Numbered from the stretch's first letter, positions 27,626 through 41,091 are shown. The stretch is DNA of 64,000 nt from Notospermus geniculatus (GCA_002633025.1 NMRB01001126.1:48148-112147), one strand, 5' to 3'. Translations and numbers: made by a program. Notes: generated from the sequence alone by a model not told the origin.

Positions 27626-29840
27626 TAATATTCACAGTAAGACACTCTTGCTCGCTGTACGTGTATCCTTCGTACAGGGTTCACTTCAAACAAACTTTCT
27701 TCGTATCCGACCAATTGCCTCTTCCAAATCCCAAATTGCCAATTTGAGCGAATTGGAACAGAAGTCGTTATGACGTAATTCCAGTGATAACTGAGATGGA
27801 GATGCCGTCCTGGGATGCTGTGGTACTATCCAAGTGTTCTTAACGGCGTTCGTTCTTTGAGATAAGAGTCAACTCTACAAGTTGTAGTGTTCATCCAATC
27901 GTCGCCAGGTCTTTAATGCAGGTTGCCGAATTTCGTAACGGGAAAGGTGATGAAACGCAGTGACGTAAGTTGACTTCTGAAAGGTTCTCACGGGTATGCA
28001 TGGGATGCCGTCACTCTTTTGACTTCTCTGAGTAAACAACCTAAGAGCCGCTCGAATTGAAAGGGAACACATATGTGTGCTATCACCAGGAAGTAAGTCA
28101 CGACATAAAACACGACAACTGGGTATTGGTACATGTAGTTGCGGCAACTCTAATTAATTGCCGAAAAAAAGGAATAGAAGTTCCGCGCTGCATAATTAAA
28201 CCAATTGAAAATTTTCACCACCATTAGTGACTTGATAACGGGTCAAGTGTAAGAACATGAGAGAGAGAAGTTTTAAGGGGTGGCATAGTGGAACTGTTTC
28301 CTGAAGGAGCACCGCACGCCAGTGTGGATCGAAATTTGCAATTAGCTGAAAAACACTCTGGTACTTTTTAATTACAGTTTCAAGCGATTAGAAGGCTGAG
28401 AGATTAACAATATTTTCCATAGATGGTGTATGAAATATTGCCAATTGTGAGGCAATAAATTTTCATTTTGTATGATGTCATAATTATGCTAATCCAGTCT
28501 GACAAAAACTGCAGCATGCTTGTGATATTTCATAATGTAACCTCTAGATATAATACGGAACGTTATAGATCATTGATCTATTCTATTGAAATCATCTCTG
28601 TTCTATGGATACCCTGTAATACGTTACAATAGATATTCCCAAACATCCTCTATCCCATAGTGTGGGATGTCAAATAGATACCCTTTGGTCTCTGTTACCG
28701 AAAAAGGAACTTATCGTAACAAGACGACGACCCCCAGAAAAAAACGATGACACATGGCCGCCACTCCTTTAGTAGGCTATGTACTGAATCAGATTGTCCT
28801 TTCTGACGTGATATCCGCAATATAATCAAATCTTTTGGCCTAATTGGCTGTTGATAGTCCCAAGGGAGACATTCATAGCCGATCTATCAAATGCACATAA
28901 TAAAGTACGCGATACTATATATACATTTTATGGGTTTTTTCAAGAATAGCTTTTCGCAGCCAATAATTCCTCTCAGGAGCAGATGCGGTTTTAAAAAACA
29001 ATTCTGCTCTGAGTATTATTTCAGAATTTTTTATTCGTTTTTTAGCCAATTCACTACGCTTATTGTTCGGCGAGTGAACACGCAGGCCAACACGTTTTCC
29101 CAGTGAATATCCTGGTTCTGCCAGACGCCCTCTATCGGGTGTTTTCAAGAGTATTTTCGCATTCACATTATTTTTCGTTGAGCTGACGTTCCAATGGCGT
29201 CATCATTCGAATTCATGTTGAAAAATCAGATCGACCGATTCAATCAAATTTCTAACATTACTTTGTTCATCAGTTGGAAATCCGTGTTTATGTTTCAATT
29301 AGCTTTTATCGAAACCAACTGAAAATCGCATGAAGTGACTTTCAGCTATTTTGGGCCTGAAAAGATACTGAAAGTGCTTTTTGACTGCGCTGCATGGATT
29401 CCATTGAAGGCAATTAAAAAATCAATTCAACCTGTATGTCACGAAATGTGGACATGCGGTTACAGGAATAACATCAGTCAAGGACCATGTGATTGTGTGG
29501 CTGTATGGACGTGTTTGTATAAAGGGTGGATGCATATGTAATACTGGGATGCTTTTGTACAACACGCTCTTGCTCTATGGTTAATAATAGATGTTAAACG
29601 ATTTCATCTTCTTGGACTACAGAAAACCTTGACAAGGTCGAGAACATGCACTTTCTAATGAAAACATTTGACAACAGTGCACATTTCGACAAATTAACTG
29701 CCGTACGTTGAACAGCGTTTTTCGCCAAAAAAGCTTTCCGAAACGCTGTTAGGACTGCAATGACCAGCCTTTCCTTCAAATTCCAAAGCCATCAACCGAT
29801 TTACAGTCCTTGTGATCTTAGGCGTCTAACGGTATCCAAC
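27626..29840. repeat. Large direct duplication, copy 2 (probable allelic copy)
   Basis: Near-identical to 25272-27573, starting directly at the N (27625). It lacks the 85-bp insertion, has CATGTA added at 28132-28137 and a 14-bp insertion near 29556. Beyond 29840 the sequence becomes unique. Confidence 0.93.
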
Positions 29841-30316
29841 TGATATGACACCAGAGACTGGCCTAACCAGCCGTGACTATGATGCACCACGGCGAATCTT
29901 GAATACGATCACTCGATTCAGCATCGCATTATTTCCAGATCATTTCCGTTTCTCTCGATCACGGCCGGGTGATTTTTAACTGTCAAAAAACACCGTTTGC
30001 GCAGCAAGGTAGCCTAACGTACGTAAATATTTGCTGAGGCGACGTTACGGAGACAAGATGTGCAGCTCTCGTTTTCATGTAAAATTGGATGACGTTAAAG
30101 GTGTGTTGCCGTCCGTTTTGTACAGTCGGCCGCCAAAACAGAGATGCCAAGGCAAATGAAATCCGCGGGGATTCTGTTCAGTGCATTGGCTATCGCGTTA
30201 TGATCTTTTAATACGAGCGGGACAAATTACCACTACAGCAGTGCTTACAACAGGATGTATTAAATTCCGCAAAAGTAATAAATAAAACAGAATATTGTAT
30301 GAAATGAAATTATCGA

Positions 30317-30400
30317 TTCGGCAGACGGCGTTGGAGAAAGTGGTGACATACATTGGTCGCTTGTAACACTAAATGAAAATAACCGGAAAAGTCTTGCACA
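30317..30400 (-). promoter_or_regulatory. Conserved block 3' of Kv1 paralogue B
   Basis: Homologous to the block at 22.5 kb (cggcagacg, gtggtgacatacat, ggtcgctt, aagtcttgcaca in order). Its distance from the stop codon of B is 1098 bases, the same as in A, although the sequence in between is not obviously alignable. Confidence 0.45.
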
Positions 30401-31497
30401 AAGCTTTGCAATGACCGTTGATTTAGGTTGTTAAGCAACAATTTGACGTGCGGAGGCGATCACCCAGTCTCCAATGCAACGGTCGGACACTTTGATTTGT
30501 CGTGGTACCGCTGGGTTGGAGATTGTGTGATCGTTGCAATACGTATAGAAGTAGTTTCAAGAATGAAGAAGGAACAAGTAAAAGTCACTTTGGAATAAAT
30601 GGTGAATCATAAAGATGATCGGATAAATATTTTAGGTATTCGAAAGTCACCGTGGAATAACTCTACGGCAAAGATCAGGCGTAAGACACCCAGAGTATAC
30701 GGGCAAATCGACTATTTTCGAAGATTAAGACTGAAATGTGGGACCTCAGAGTGAGAAAAGGTTGGGAAGATGTTTGTACAAGCAAGATTCTGAAGGTTCG
30801 ATGTAAAATTGACTTGTGGTAAAAAAAGACCAAAAGTTAGATGGAAGAAGATGGAAGTGTTCGAAACGCTGACGACGAAATGACAAATTTGTGAACATTT
30901 CTGAATCGTGGACGAAACCGTCGTCATCACGACATGCATCATTGAGCAAAATGTTCTATTATTGGCATATACCTCAAAACTAGCAAGAAGAATAGGGAAT
31001 ACGCCAGTCAAATACATGTACGAATATTCACGATATGCAAATTGACAAAAACAGACTAGAATGAAGATACCATCTAAAATGCAGTTTTCGAAAAATATCA
31101 ACTAGCGGTACTATGTTTACCACAAGAGTGTTATTGATTACAGCGTTTTTTTTTTCATTTCGTTGCAAGGTTCTAACCTACTCGGTATATATGTACATTA
31201 TATACAGGGAAGAGAAATCCATTTTTGATGAACAGGAACAGTATGTTGTATATGCATATTTTCTATAAGGAGAGCTTAAGTGACTATTGAAGACGTGAAG
31301 TTGTATTCGTTGAGTGAATGTGCCATATCGGAGAAACACTTAGAAATTCGTAAGAATGTCTCCCAAATGATGTATAATTAAACGAATCTGCTCCAGTAAA
31401 TACCAGAATGCGCGTATTCATAGTAACACGGGGAATAGGAAAGAGGAAACGCGAAAGGCATGTCACTTGCTTTAGAAAGAAGAAATACGTACGTGCC

Positions 31498-32874
31498 TTA
31501 TGCACTTCGTCCCCGTCCTGTTTTGTGGGTGTAAAATTTGTTGAAGTTTTCTGTAATGATTGGTACGGGGATTGCTAGTGTAAGTACACCAGCAAGAGCA
31601 CATAACGATCCGATGACCTTCCCAAGAGGCCCTTTCGGGTACTTGTCGCCGTATCCTACCGTGGTCATTGTGATGACAGCCCACCAGAAGCCGTCGGGAA
31701 TGCTGGAGATTTGTTCTTCGGTGTGGTCATCGATGCCAATTTCGCAATAGTAGATGACGCTTGAGAAGAGTAGTACACAGATGATAAGTGCGACAAGAAA
31801 TAAGCCAAGGCCCTCCGCGCTTGCACGGAACGTGTGGGCAAGAACCTGTAATCCAGCTGAATGCTTCGTTAATTTGAATATTCTAATGAGACGAACCACC
31901 CTTAAGAAGGAAAGGGAGGCACTTGACTTGGCTCCTTCACAACTGAAGCTGAAAAGCACGTTGGACAGGGTAACGTAGTATGGCACCACAGCAAGGATGT
32001 CCACCCAGTTTTTAAAATCCTTGAAAAATCCAAATTTACTTGGACAGGCGATGAAACGGAAGACTGCTTCTAGAGTGAACCAGGCCGTGCATAAAGTTTC
32101 CATGATAAAGAAGGGATCGAGAAAGTTAGGACCCTGACCTTCGATGCAGTGCGATTCGGAGAAAGCAGGCAAGGTTTCCACGCAGAAAAGGATGATGGAA
32201 ACAACTGTGAATATCACAGATAGAACAGCAACAATGAAGGCTGCGCTCGACGTTTCAGGGTACTCAAAAAGCATCCATAGTGTCTTTAATGCCTCATTTG
32301 TTGGTAACACTATTATTTCATCCGTGTAGCCTTCGTTTTCCATGTACTCCTTGACAACTTCTTTTTCTATTTCGAAGAACTCTACCTCGGTTAGGAAGAT
32401 GTCGTCAGAGACAGTTGGTGGCCGGTGAAGCTTGCCACCATACTGGTAATAGTTGAAGATCGCCTCGAAAGTTGGCCGATGGCGATCAAAGAAGTACTCC
32501 TTCCGTTTCTTATCGTAGTATTTTTTCCTTTTGTTAGGATCCCCGAGTAATGTGGTCGGATGACGGTTGAAGACCCCAACGCGTGTTTCGTAATACATGC
32601 CACTGACGTTCACACTCATTCGTTCACATCCGGAGACTTTGCAATCATGGTTGACCTCCGGTTCGATAGCTTTAGAACTTCCTGCCCATGTGACCGACGG
32701 CTTGGAATTCTTCCCGCGAACTTTCACCTTGGAATGGTGAACGTGGTTACTGCTTGTGCGTAACTGGTCCGAGTTCTGATAAGCAACGTAGTCGTTATCC
32801 TCCATTCTTGAGTTATTTGCATGGTATCCACCGCCACCTCTTGCCCCAGACATGACCGCAGGTACGGCCATCAT
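31498..32874 (-). CDS. Kv1 (Shaker-type) voltage-gated K+ channel, paralogue B, intronless coding region
   Basis: Predicted 458-residue channel subunit, clearly paralogous to the copy at 23.7-25.1 kb over its full length, with the same domain order: polar N-terminus, T1 (about 83-184), S1-S6, filter TVGYGD 405-410 and PVP 436-438. S4 (LSFLRVVRLIRIFKLTK) carries R325, R328, R331, K334 and K337 and has the same three-residue shortening. Y412 sits at the Shaker T449 position; in Shaker, an aromatic there raises external TEA affinity. The turret (IDDHTEEQ) differs from its paralogues. The frame is open upstream to a TTG at 32880, but the ATG at 32874 matches the start of paralogue A and is preferred. 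The protein ends RGRSA shortly after S6. GTACGT lies 5 bases after the TAA. It is in the same orientation as the other two minus-strand copies, so a tandem array. Confidence 0.95.
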   Translation of the reverse strand: MMAVPAVMSGARGGGGYHANNSRMEDNDYVAYQNSDQLRTSSNHVHHSKVKVRGKNSKPSVTWAGSSKAIEPEVNHDCKVSGCERMSVNVSGMYYETRVGVFNRHPTTLLGDPNKRKKYYDKKRKEYFFDRHRPTFEAIFNYYQYGGKLHRPPTVSDDIFLTEVEFFEIEKEVVKEYMENEGYTDEIIVLPTNEALKTLWMLFEYPETSSAAFIVAVLSVIFTVVSIILFCVETLPAFSESHCIEGQGPNFLDPFFIMETLCTAWFTLEAVFRFIACPSKFGFFKDFKNWVDILAVVPYYVTLSNVLFSFSCEGAKSSASLSFLRVVRLIRIFKLTKHSAGLQVLAHTFRASAEGLGLFLVALIICVLLFSSVIYYCEIGIDDHTEEQISSIPDGFWWAVITMTTVGYGDKYPKGPLGKVIGSLCALAGVLTLAIPVPIITENFNKFYTHKTGRGRSA

Positions 32875-32936
32875 ATTCAAGCCTTAAACGATTTAACTGC
32901 CCATCGTGAATAGCGCCGCTTACCGCTCCAATGTGT

Positions 32937-33040
32937 CTGCATAGTCCAAAGTGAGTTAGCTGTGCATCACAGTAACCGCGACCGCTAAATGCCAGCTATA
33001 GGCACCATGCGCTGCTGAGCTGAGGGGTATCGATTCGGTA
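32937..33040 (-). promoter_or_regulatory. Conserved 5' flank of Kv1 paralogue B
   Basis: Contains the same two islands as paralogue A (32939-32947 and 33032-33040) at matching distances from the ATG. Shared descent of the 5' flank is clear; a regulatory role is inference. Confidence 0.45.
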
Positions 33041-34055
33041 AGTCCTGATTTGTATGATGCCAAAATGTATACCACACCCGCACACGAAATGCAACCAGTC
33101 GCCCGCTTGACTCATACATATGTAATCATTCAGTTGCCAAGCTCCCGAGTCCCTATTCCAATTGCCGATATTAAATTCGGAAAAAGTTAAAACAATGTTC
33201 ATATATCAGAGAGAACAATGAACATATATCAAATGAAAACAATAGGACCGAGTCCCGCGGTACCGCGCCGCGGTTCGCTGATGAGAAAACATTGCAAGCA
33301 CGCCCAACCAATTGCTGAAGCCATTCCACAGAGTAATATAAAGTTCTGGCACATCAAGACCTCCTTATAAGAAGTACTTCAAATTACTATTGAGCAAGCC
33401 GAGATGAGATGAAACATGACACAAAATCATTGGAGGCGTTTTCTTATAACTCTCGTAGAGGACGCTGCAAGAGTTTCCTCTTTGTCACCGTGATTTCCGG
33501 AATTCGCGCCGTTTTATCGCCTTTGGTATTGGATAAAACTCCATGACGTAATTTACCGCCTGATTGAAAGGTACATGTAGGTAATACCAGGTAACTCGTG
33601 ACGTCAATACAAGGTATACCGGAATAACATGCGTTCGTTGTTTGCGTCTCACAGAAACACCACATCCGTCCTCGCCGCGAAAAAAAGATACTGAAAGCGG
33701 CAGCCGTTCTTCACTTGGCTTGCAGAGTCGCTACTAGATACCAAATAGGCATTGATCACATTTGGAGTGTAACTCAATGCCATCTGAGTTAAGAAGCAGA
33801 ACTAATTTTGAAGTACTCTCTGTCGGGGCTCATGGGTGGCTCTGATCGATTTCAATCTTGGTGCCTGGTTGCCAGTCGCAGACCTGAATCACAAAATGGT
33901 GGCTTGTTGATTTCGAGGTTAAAGGGTCTGCTACTCGTCAGTTTTGTTTTGCACGTCGGCTAACTGAAGAATTTGATATGAGATAACCGTTGTGTAATGT
34001 TCAAACCTAATCGGANCAATTTTGTGAGGTATACTGGTAGTGCACTCCTCAACAC

Positions 34056-34262
34056 ACGCCTCCGCACTGCTTACACCAACTTGCTCAGGGCCTACTCTGA
34101 GCCTGTACATCGTAAGCATCGAAATCATCATGCAGACTAATGCATTAATGTTGTGAGGTCTAGTGTAGTCTTCATCAACCTCACGCCTACACATCTAATG
34201 ACGGCTTACTCAGCTTGCTTAGGGTCTACTTTTAATAGCCTGCACATCATAGCATCTAAATT
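34056..34262. repeat. Diverged tandem duplication
   Basis: cacgcctccgcactgcttac ... gtacatcgtaagcatcgaaat (34056-34130) and cacgcctacacatctaatga ... gcacatcatagcatctaaat (34190-34262) are diverged copies, 40 bases right of the N at 34016. Confidence 0.55.
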
Positions 34263-35238
34263 TGAGGGATGGTTGAAACGAATCGGTAGGACAAAAAAAA
34301 GTACACGTGTTTGCAAAAAAGCCAAAACAACGCCATACATAACAACAGGACGTAGACCCTGACGGTTCACGATGAACCTCGACTGGTTCACGATCCTTTC
34401 CCCACGGAATGGTGGTAGTGGAACCAACGAACCATATTCACAAAGGCGCGGATTGTCCCTGTCATTTTACTGTGTGCTTTAGCCACAGATAGATGGATGG
34501 CCGAGTCAAATTTACGGAGGCTTGGTGGACACTAAATCCGGACGAATTAACTAGTCGATGATAGATGGCCTTCGCCAATGGCACGGAGCATCATCATCTG
34601 TGTTTATAAGGATGTTTGCACATCATTTTCGACATTATTCTCCATCAAATGGGAAAAAAGATGTTTTATTACTTAGTTCATTGCAGAATTGCTTGATATA
34701 TTGTAAACTACATATTCCCGTCTACAGCCAAAGGTTATTTTGCAATAACCATTTTAGACATAACTGAACCGGCAGGGCATATAATGCCATCGGAACTGCG
34801 AACATGGCAACATGCCACAGGCTACGGGAATGGTAGTTAGGATGAATTTGAAAGTACAATGACTTCTCGTGACCAAATGCCAAAGACCCAAGCCGATGTT
34901 TTCGGTATGGTAGTTCGAAGGCATTATGGTCAGACCTGGCCGAGTGACGCTGTGGAAATTCCAGCGCTTTGAAGCTGCGATTTCTACTCCCAGTCGGACC
35001 TGATACATCATGTGATGCACTTCTTATCATGTGATACCCTTCTTGTCAAAAGGCTTTGAAATTAACACAGCAACCCACAATGCTTGGAAGGTAAACTCAG
35101 TCTGAGTAAGTCCGAGCTCTACTCTTACAACCCACATAGGCTATCATATCCGTTCACCTCAAACATGTCAAAGCTTTGGAGAAAGCAGGCTTTTGCAAAT
35201 ATTGGTCATGCCTGAGGCATTGAAGGATTCACTCTATG

Positions 35239-35476
35239 GTGTTTTTCACATTGAACTGGCCAAACTGTAATGGCATGATGACAAATAATAATGTTGCACA
35301 ACCCTCAACAGCCAGTGTCATGACTGACCAGCTTTGGCTGACACCATGAAAGAGCTATAATCTGTTTTCAAGTCAGTGTTGTGCAACACTACTACCTCTT
35401 GGTAAATGTGATCTGGTCACATTCCTGAGTTCAACTAAGTACATTGTACCTTTGGCCAGTTCAATGTGAAAAACAC
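35239..35476. mobile_element. Foldback element with perfect 26-bp ends
   Basis: The ends 35239-35264 and 35451-35476 are perfect complements (gtgtttttcacattgaactg inwards). Inner pairs such as gttgcacaac / gttgtgcaac extend the fold. No open frame of note. Confidence 0.78.
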
Positions 35477-37173
35477 TTTTACCAACAGCGAACTCGAACT
35501 GCTTCTTTAGTCTGCAGCGTCAACTGTTTGCAGATTCGGGCTTTCTTAGAACTGGTTTTCACTTTAAAGCAGCAATTCAATTTTCGATCGGTAACCATGA
35601 CAAAGACGGCTACGTGCAAGTTTTCCAACATTCGCCATAATTTTCTCGAGATATTCATGGCTCTATTGCAGTCCCCAAGGGTAAAGGCTCCTCATGCCAA
35701 CGCCATCATTATACCTTTTTGCAAATCCCGTGAAACAGTAGACGGAACAGAAGAGTGTGGTGTGCCGTAATCAATGAGTGAAATATTCAACGGCGAATTC
35801 TACTGGCTATGTCTACAAAACGGTCCTCGGGGCTAGAGGTCGCCGACTGATTCGTCGAATCATGGCGTTCAGAAGCTGTTGCTTGTGTAGGCGGTCGCCC
35901 GACAAGCTGTTCCCCCTTCTTCGTGATTGTTCTTTACATCTTGTTCACTTGGGACTGAAATGCTGTTGTTATGCCACTTCTTACAATAAGATAACACATC
36001 TTGTCATCAACAACTGCTCTGTGATTTTAAGGAAGTCAAAAAATCGACACAGTTAAATGTGGCGCTGTCACAATTTCCAATACAATTGCATTTCTTGTCA
36101 AAATCTGACAGTGTTTCCTTCAGTGGTGACAAGGTTGATATGGTGTGATAGCATTGGAGTGTTCTTTTTCCACCGGGGGTATTCTGAGTGGGCTGACGCA
36201 ATCTACTTCGCCGAGATCTGTCCGCAAGAGAAACGACGCTCCTCAACGTTAGAGGACTTCCGCTAAGACCAACGACACCACGACTGCCTAAAATTTCCAA
36301 CGTCTGATTTGCCCATTAGAGAGCCAACTTGCGCGAGAAGCGTCTCATGTGGAGGAGAGCCTTAAGAACCAAAAAAAAGAAAGAAATCTCGCAGGAAAGT
36401 AAGCAAGGAGATTTTGTAGACATACGTAACGATCCGTCGAGAACACTGCACATACTAGAGACGTTTCCAACGATCATTGAGACCGACGGGACGATTTCAG
36501 TAATCTCATATGCAGGAATGTCTGGCCTAACGAAGTGATGACAACACTGATCTAAACCTAGACAGCGTCAAGAATTCGGGCATTCACCTAATAAATCCCA
36601 AAGTAACGGCACAATCAAATCGATCTGTTCAATTCTCTCGCTTGGCTTCCCGACAAATTAGATCAGAGCAAAAAAGTGTGCGGACGGTACTTAAATTGTC
36701 AGCCAGGCACACATGGGACCCGAAGCAGACGATGGAGGTCTAGACGGGGAATCGGAGGGGTGAATACCGACCGGTTTTTGGGAATGAACGGCAGCCGGCA
36801 TATGGATGGCAACTCCAAAGCCTTCCATAGTGTGCTGGTACTTTGGCGGCTGGTTGCCATACCTACAGCATTCCACATGTGGTAGAGGCTGCTTTTACAG
36901 CTGATTGCTTTCGGTTGTTGTCTTTTAAACGTACTTCACAACACAAGCTCCCTCAACGACTGTTAGTCATCCGTCAGATCATATCGAATTTGCATCGCCC
37001 CACCAATGCTACTGAACTGAAACTGCCAATTTGAAGAAGGCGTTTTGAATTGGCACAGGGAGTCCTCGCCAATACCCTCTTCCATTGCTGGCTCTACAAT
37101 CTAACGAGACCTTATGTCATTTCGTAGGCCGGACACAGGGGTTACGTAGAGCTTGGTAGGCATAGGGAGTTTA

Positions 37174-37308
37174 AGAAATCAAACGATAAACGTACTTTAC
37201 GACAACGTTATTTTTCACACTGCGAATTCACCAGTATATATATTGCATTTTCGGTACAAAAAATAACGTTGTCGTAAAGTTACATGTAACGTTTATCGTT
37301 TGATTTCT
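37174..37308. mobile_element. Foldback element with an 8-bp asymmetry
   Basis: The arms agaaatcaaacgataaacgt and acgtttatcgtttgatttct pair and continue through tttacgacaacgttattttt. The right arm has TACATGTA (37281-37288) inserted where the left arm has none. Confidence 0.78.
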
Positions 37309-37500
37309 AAATTAACAATGCTCAATCGTAGAACACATGCGGGGCTGAAAAATAATTACGGGCCTGAATACGGTATTTGCCAGAACTCCCTTTATATTCG
37401 GGAAAGCGAGGAGACGGACAGGAATAGAAGCAGCGGCAATTTTTTTTTTGTGCCGTATGGCTACAGACAGGTACGTCTTCGTTACGATCAAAATGGTTTC

Positions 37501-37780
37501 GCTTTAGGCCTCCGGGAAGAAAAGGTGGTTGCTTTTTATCTTATGGCACGCCGTCTAGAAATCAGATGTGTCATGTATTGTACAGGTGAACTGTTCAAAT
37601 TGGAGAAGGGTAAATGGTGTGCTGCCGCACTGCAGCACCAAGCTGGTCTCACTATGAGGAGCCAACAAGCAGATGAACTTAAAAAAATCATGCGTTGATT
37701 GAGTATTGCGTATACATTCTTTGGTACATTACATAGTTGTACAAACTTCGTCAATGCATTTCAAATACTATTGACTTCTA
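37501..37780. repeat. Tandem duplication, unit 1
   Basis: About 280 bp, repeated 351 bases downstream (37852-38144) with roughly 90% identity by eye. The unit ends in attgacttcta, followed by CATGTA here only. Open frames in it are not conserved between units. Confidence 0.85.
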
Positions 37781-37851
37781 CATGTAACCACGAATTGGAA
37801 AATTTCAGATTCGGGGCGATTCGGGACATTCGTAGCGTCAGTGAAAGCCAG

Positions 37852-38144
37852 GCATTAGGCCTCCGGGAAGAAAGGTGGTTGCTTTTTATCTTACGGCACG
37901 CCGTCTAGAAATCAGATGTGTCATGTATTGTACACGTGAACTGTTCAAATTGGAGAAGGGTAAATGGTGTGCTGCCACACTGCAGCACCAAGCTGGTCTA
38001 ACTATGATGAGCCAACAAGCAGATGAACAAAAACAAATTAGGCCTATGCATTGAGTATTTATGTAGGCCCCCTATACATTCTTTGGTACATTACACAGTG
38101 GTGTACAAACTTCGTCAATGCATTTCAAATACTATTGACTTCTA
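37852..38144. repeat. Tandem duplication, unit 2
   Basis: Second unit of the tandem pair. Relative to unit 1 it has GGCCTA added at a TA (TAGGCCTA at 38039-38046) and a gtaggccccc segment added 15 bases later. Confidence 0.85.
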
Positions 38145-38454
38145 ACTGCTATTGCCCTCTGTATGTAAACGAATGAATCTAGTGCCGCGAAACAATCGAT
38201 TTCCGGGACCGTCCTGCGTGTCTTCTCTCAAGATGAGGGAAGATTATCTTGCGGACAGAAGGGAAACTAAACTCGACGCACACGAGCCAATGTTATTGCT
38301 CATTGCCAGCAACTACCAAAAGTAATTTTGTGGCGCACTGCTTTTCAACGCACACGAGGCAATGCCATTGCTTACCGTGAGCAATGAGCAATGGAAACTC
38401 AAACATGTTACATCCGCACACGAGGCAAATTTCTTGCTGGCAATGAAACGGGCA

Positions 38455-38640
38455 GTAAGGGACAACAGGTGTGAAAGGAATCCAAGTCCCCCTGGAAATC
38501 AAAGTCGGGTTGTTCAGTGAGGGATTAGAATATATGGCTAGAGAGATCATGGCCATTCGAATGTAACCTTACAATAGCGGCCTATTGTTTGGTGGATCTG
38601 CATCCCACGGACGCTGATTCCTGTCACAGATCCTTGGGAC
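38455..38640 (-). repeat. Interspersed repeat, family 4, copy 1
   Basis: Shares atcatggccattcgaatgta, accttacaatagcg and cctattgtttgg with copies at 41092-41270 (opposite strand) and 61129-61232. No coding capacity; class unknown. Confidence 0.75.
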
Positions 38641-39986
38641 AAATGTTAGCTGTGACAGTGAATGAAAGCCCTATTATAAGCCAAGTCAGTGAATGATAAC
38701 AATGGAGCACTTTGGCTCGGCTGTTCTATTTATTGTGGGATTACTTTGAATTAGCAATAAATATTGTCTTGTGTGCTGTGAGTTTTAAGGCAGGCGAGCG
38801 TGCAAATTGCAGATCACGCTCGGAGCACAGGTTTTTCCATATCAGGACGAGTATATTGGCAACGTTGAAAATCTTATTGTCTGTTCACTGAGGCTGCGTC
38901 AAAGGTAAAGTAATGCACCACAGCACCATCCTCTGGCAAGATAACATCCATGCTATCTACCTTTAGCAGTTTTTCCCCACATCCCCGAATTTACTCCAGT
39001 GTCTGGTGTCTGTCTATAGCGTACCTTTACAATCCTTAGTCAATCAACTCAAAGTAATGTTATGTAGGCCTACCAGGGCGACTTTGTAAGCAATGAAGTT
39101 CGTTCATCAGTATCAACGTCACTTGGGAATCACTGATCGTGTTCACAGTGAGGCAGAGTTTTTTTTACATTCCTAAAAACAGAAAAATCTTTTTCTGCCA
39201 ATATCAAATTTCATGTTTCAGGCTTGCCAAGGAGTATTGCCACGAAGATTATCAGCCCTTTGGGGCTAGAATCGGAGAAAGTTAGTTCGAGGCAAAGGGT
39301 TACATTTCGAGTCGTCGAAATACAGGAAACTAACATAATTGGATTCGTTAAGTTCCCTAGATTTCGTTCGCACCCGCCCATAGCAGGGTCTTGCTCCTCA
39401 TACGTTTGCACACAAACTGAATGGATGAACAGAAGGGAGGTAAAAACCCCTGCTTGGGGAGGATGTCGTTCGCAGGTGTAAAATTAAAGCCTAGTCCTAA
39501 AGCATGACCTGTGTTCCGCGTGGGATGACATTCTCCTACGCTTTATAAAAAAAATGTTTTAGAAAAAGAACAGCTCTGGCTTGCAACGATATCTCCTTTC
39601 TCGCCTATCATCGGCAATGTTTTTTATGTACCGTTCATCCCAAGACATTTGCCATTGTTCAGCGATAAATGGATATCAGTGTGACGGTGCGCCTATGAAT
39701 TACCCGAGTGCGACTAGAAATGTACAAGTCATCTGATATGATGGATACAAAGGGGCCATGCCACTGGCTCTGATGATGAAATGTCGTTAAGGATGTATAT
39801 GTATCTGTATATCAGACCCAGAGGTTTAGCACTAAAAGGGGTGGTAGTACCAATTTCACCAGAGTTGGTAACTGTACGTCTGATACGTCGACGGAAGCCC
39901 CAGAGTCAAGCGATATAGGCCACCAACTAAACTGTACAACTACGGAGACAGTTGCAGTTTGATCAACTTACATGTATGATGTCACG

Positions 39987-40118
39987 GGCTGAGTTTACAT
40001 CGAGGCACACGCGACACGAACACGCAGGCGAACAATGGCTTCACAGAGGATTCATCCCCATGAAACCTTTGTTCGCCTGCGTGTTCGTACCGCGTGTGCC
40101 TCGATGTAAACTCAGCCT
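39987..40118. mobile_element. Foldback element, family 3, copy 2
   Basis: Same arms as 19672-19804 (gctgagtttacatcgaggca inwards). The interior gaggattcatccccatgaaa is the reverse complement of the other copy, showing insertion in the opposite sense. Confidence 0.82.
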
Positions 40119-41091
40119 TACACCGGGCCAGTATCACGTGGAATGCCATTCTACAGAGAAGAGTCCTTCAAACGACATATAGTCATGGGAGTTCATGGAG
40201 TTCGTAACCTTTCACTTGGCAAGTGTTTAGTGAATTGGTCTCGAGGTACCGACAGGCCGAACCTGTCGAATGAATTATGCATTTTATAGGCTACCAGCAT
40301 CAGTTTGGTGTGGACAGCATACACAAAGCCCGCATCCACTGGTATTAAGCCAGCTGAACACTTGGTGTCCACAAGGTGCAAAGGCAAAAACAGAGTTTGA
40401 TGGTGTGCATATCAAGAACTAATAGTCCCATCCTTGATGTCATGTGGCCGTGGTCCTTGTACTGCCCAAAGGGCTGTAGCTGGTCAAACACAGATTGCAG
40501 GGTTGCGATTTGGTGCTATGAAGCAAATCGTGTTGGCGTGATAGAAGGTCGAGTGTGATTTCCGACCCCAGACATAGCAACGAATCCTAGCCAATCAAAA
40601 TCTAGTTATCACCTCACTGTGACGTGATAGCCAATGAGGATAGAGTTCCAAAGGTCACATGAACAAAATGGCGTCAGGTGTGGCTCAGTTACAGTCTCCC
40701 GAGACAGGCACAAGAGCTCATTACTTACGAAGTGATATTTTACGAACAATAATCACATCTTATTACAGACTTTCTATCCAAAGTACATGTATACACGTAA
40801 CAAAATATCCCCGTCTGATCGAAATCGAGGGTCATGGCGGCGGATGCTGTCTGCACAACTTGCCACGCATTTTCACGACGGGTTCGGCACACTCTAACTT
40901 CGGGATTGTGAACTTGTGAACTTTTATCGAGTACATTGCAATGCATATGTTACAGCTGTGACACGATGATTCAGAATCTTAGAATAATGGCAAGATGAGT
41001 CAGGACATGGCAAGAGTGTAGGTCTAAATTCATCCACTACAGCTGTAGGCCCTTTTGCTGATTCGCCGGTAACTCTTGACCAACAATTTGA

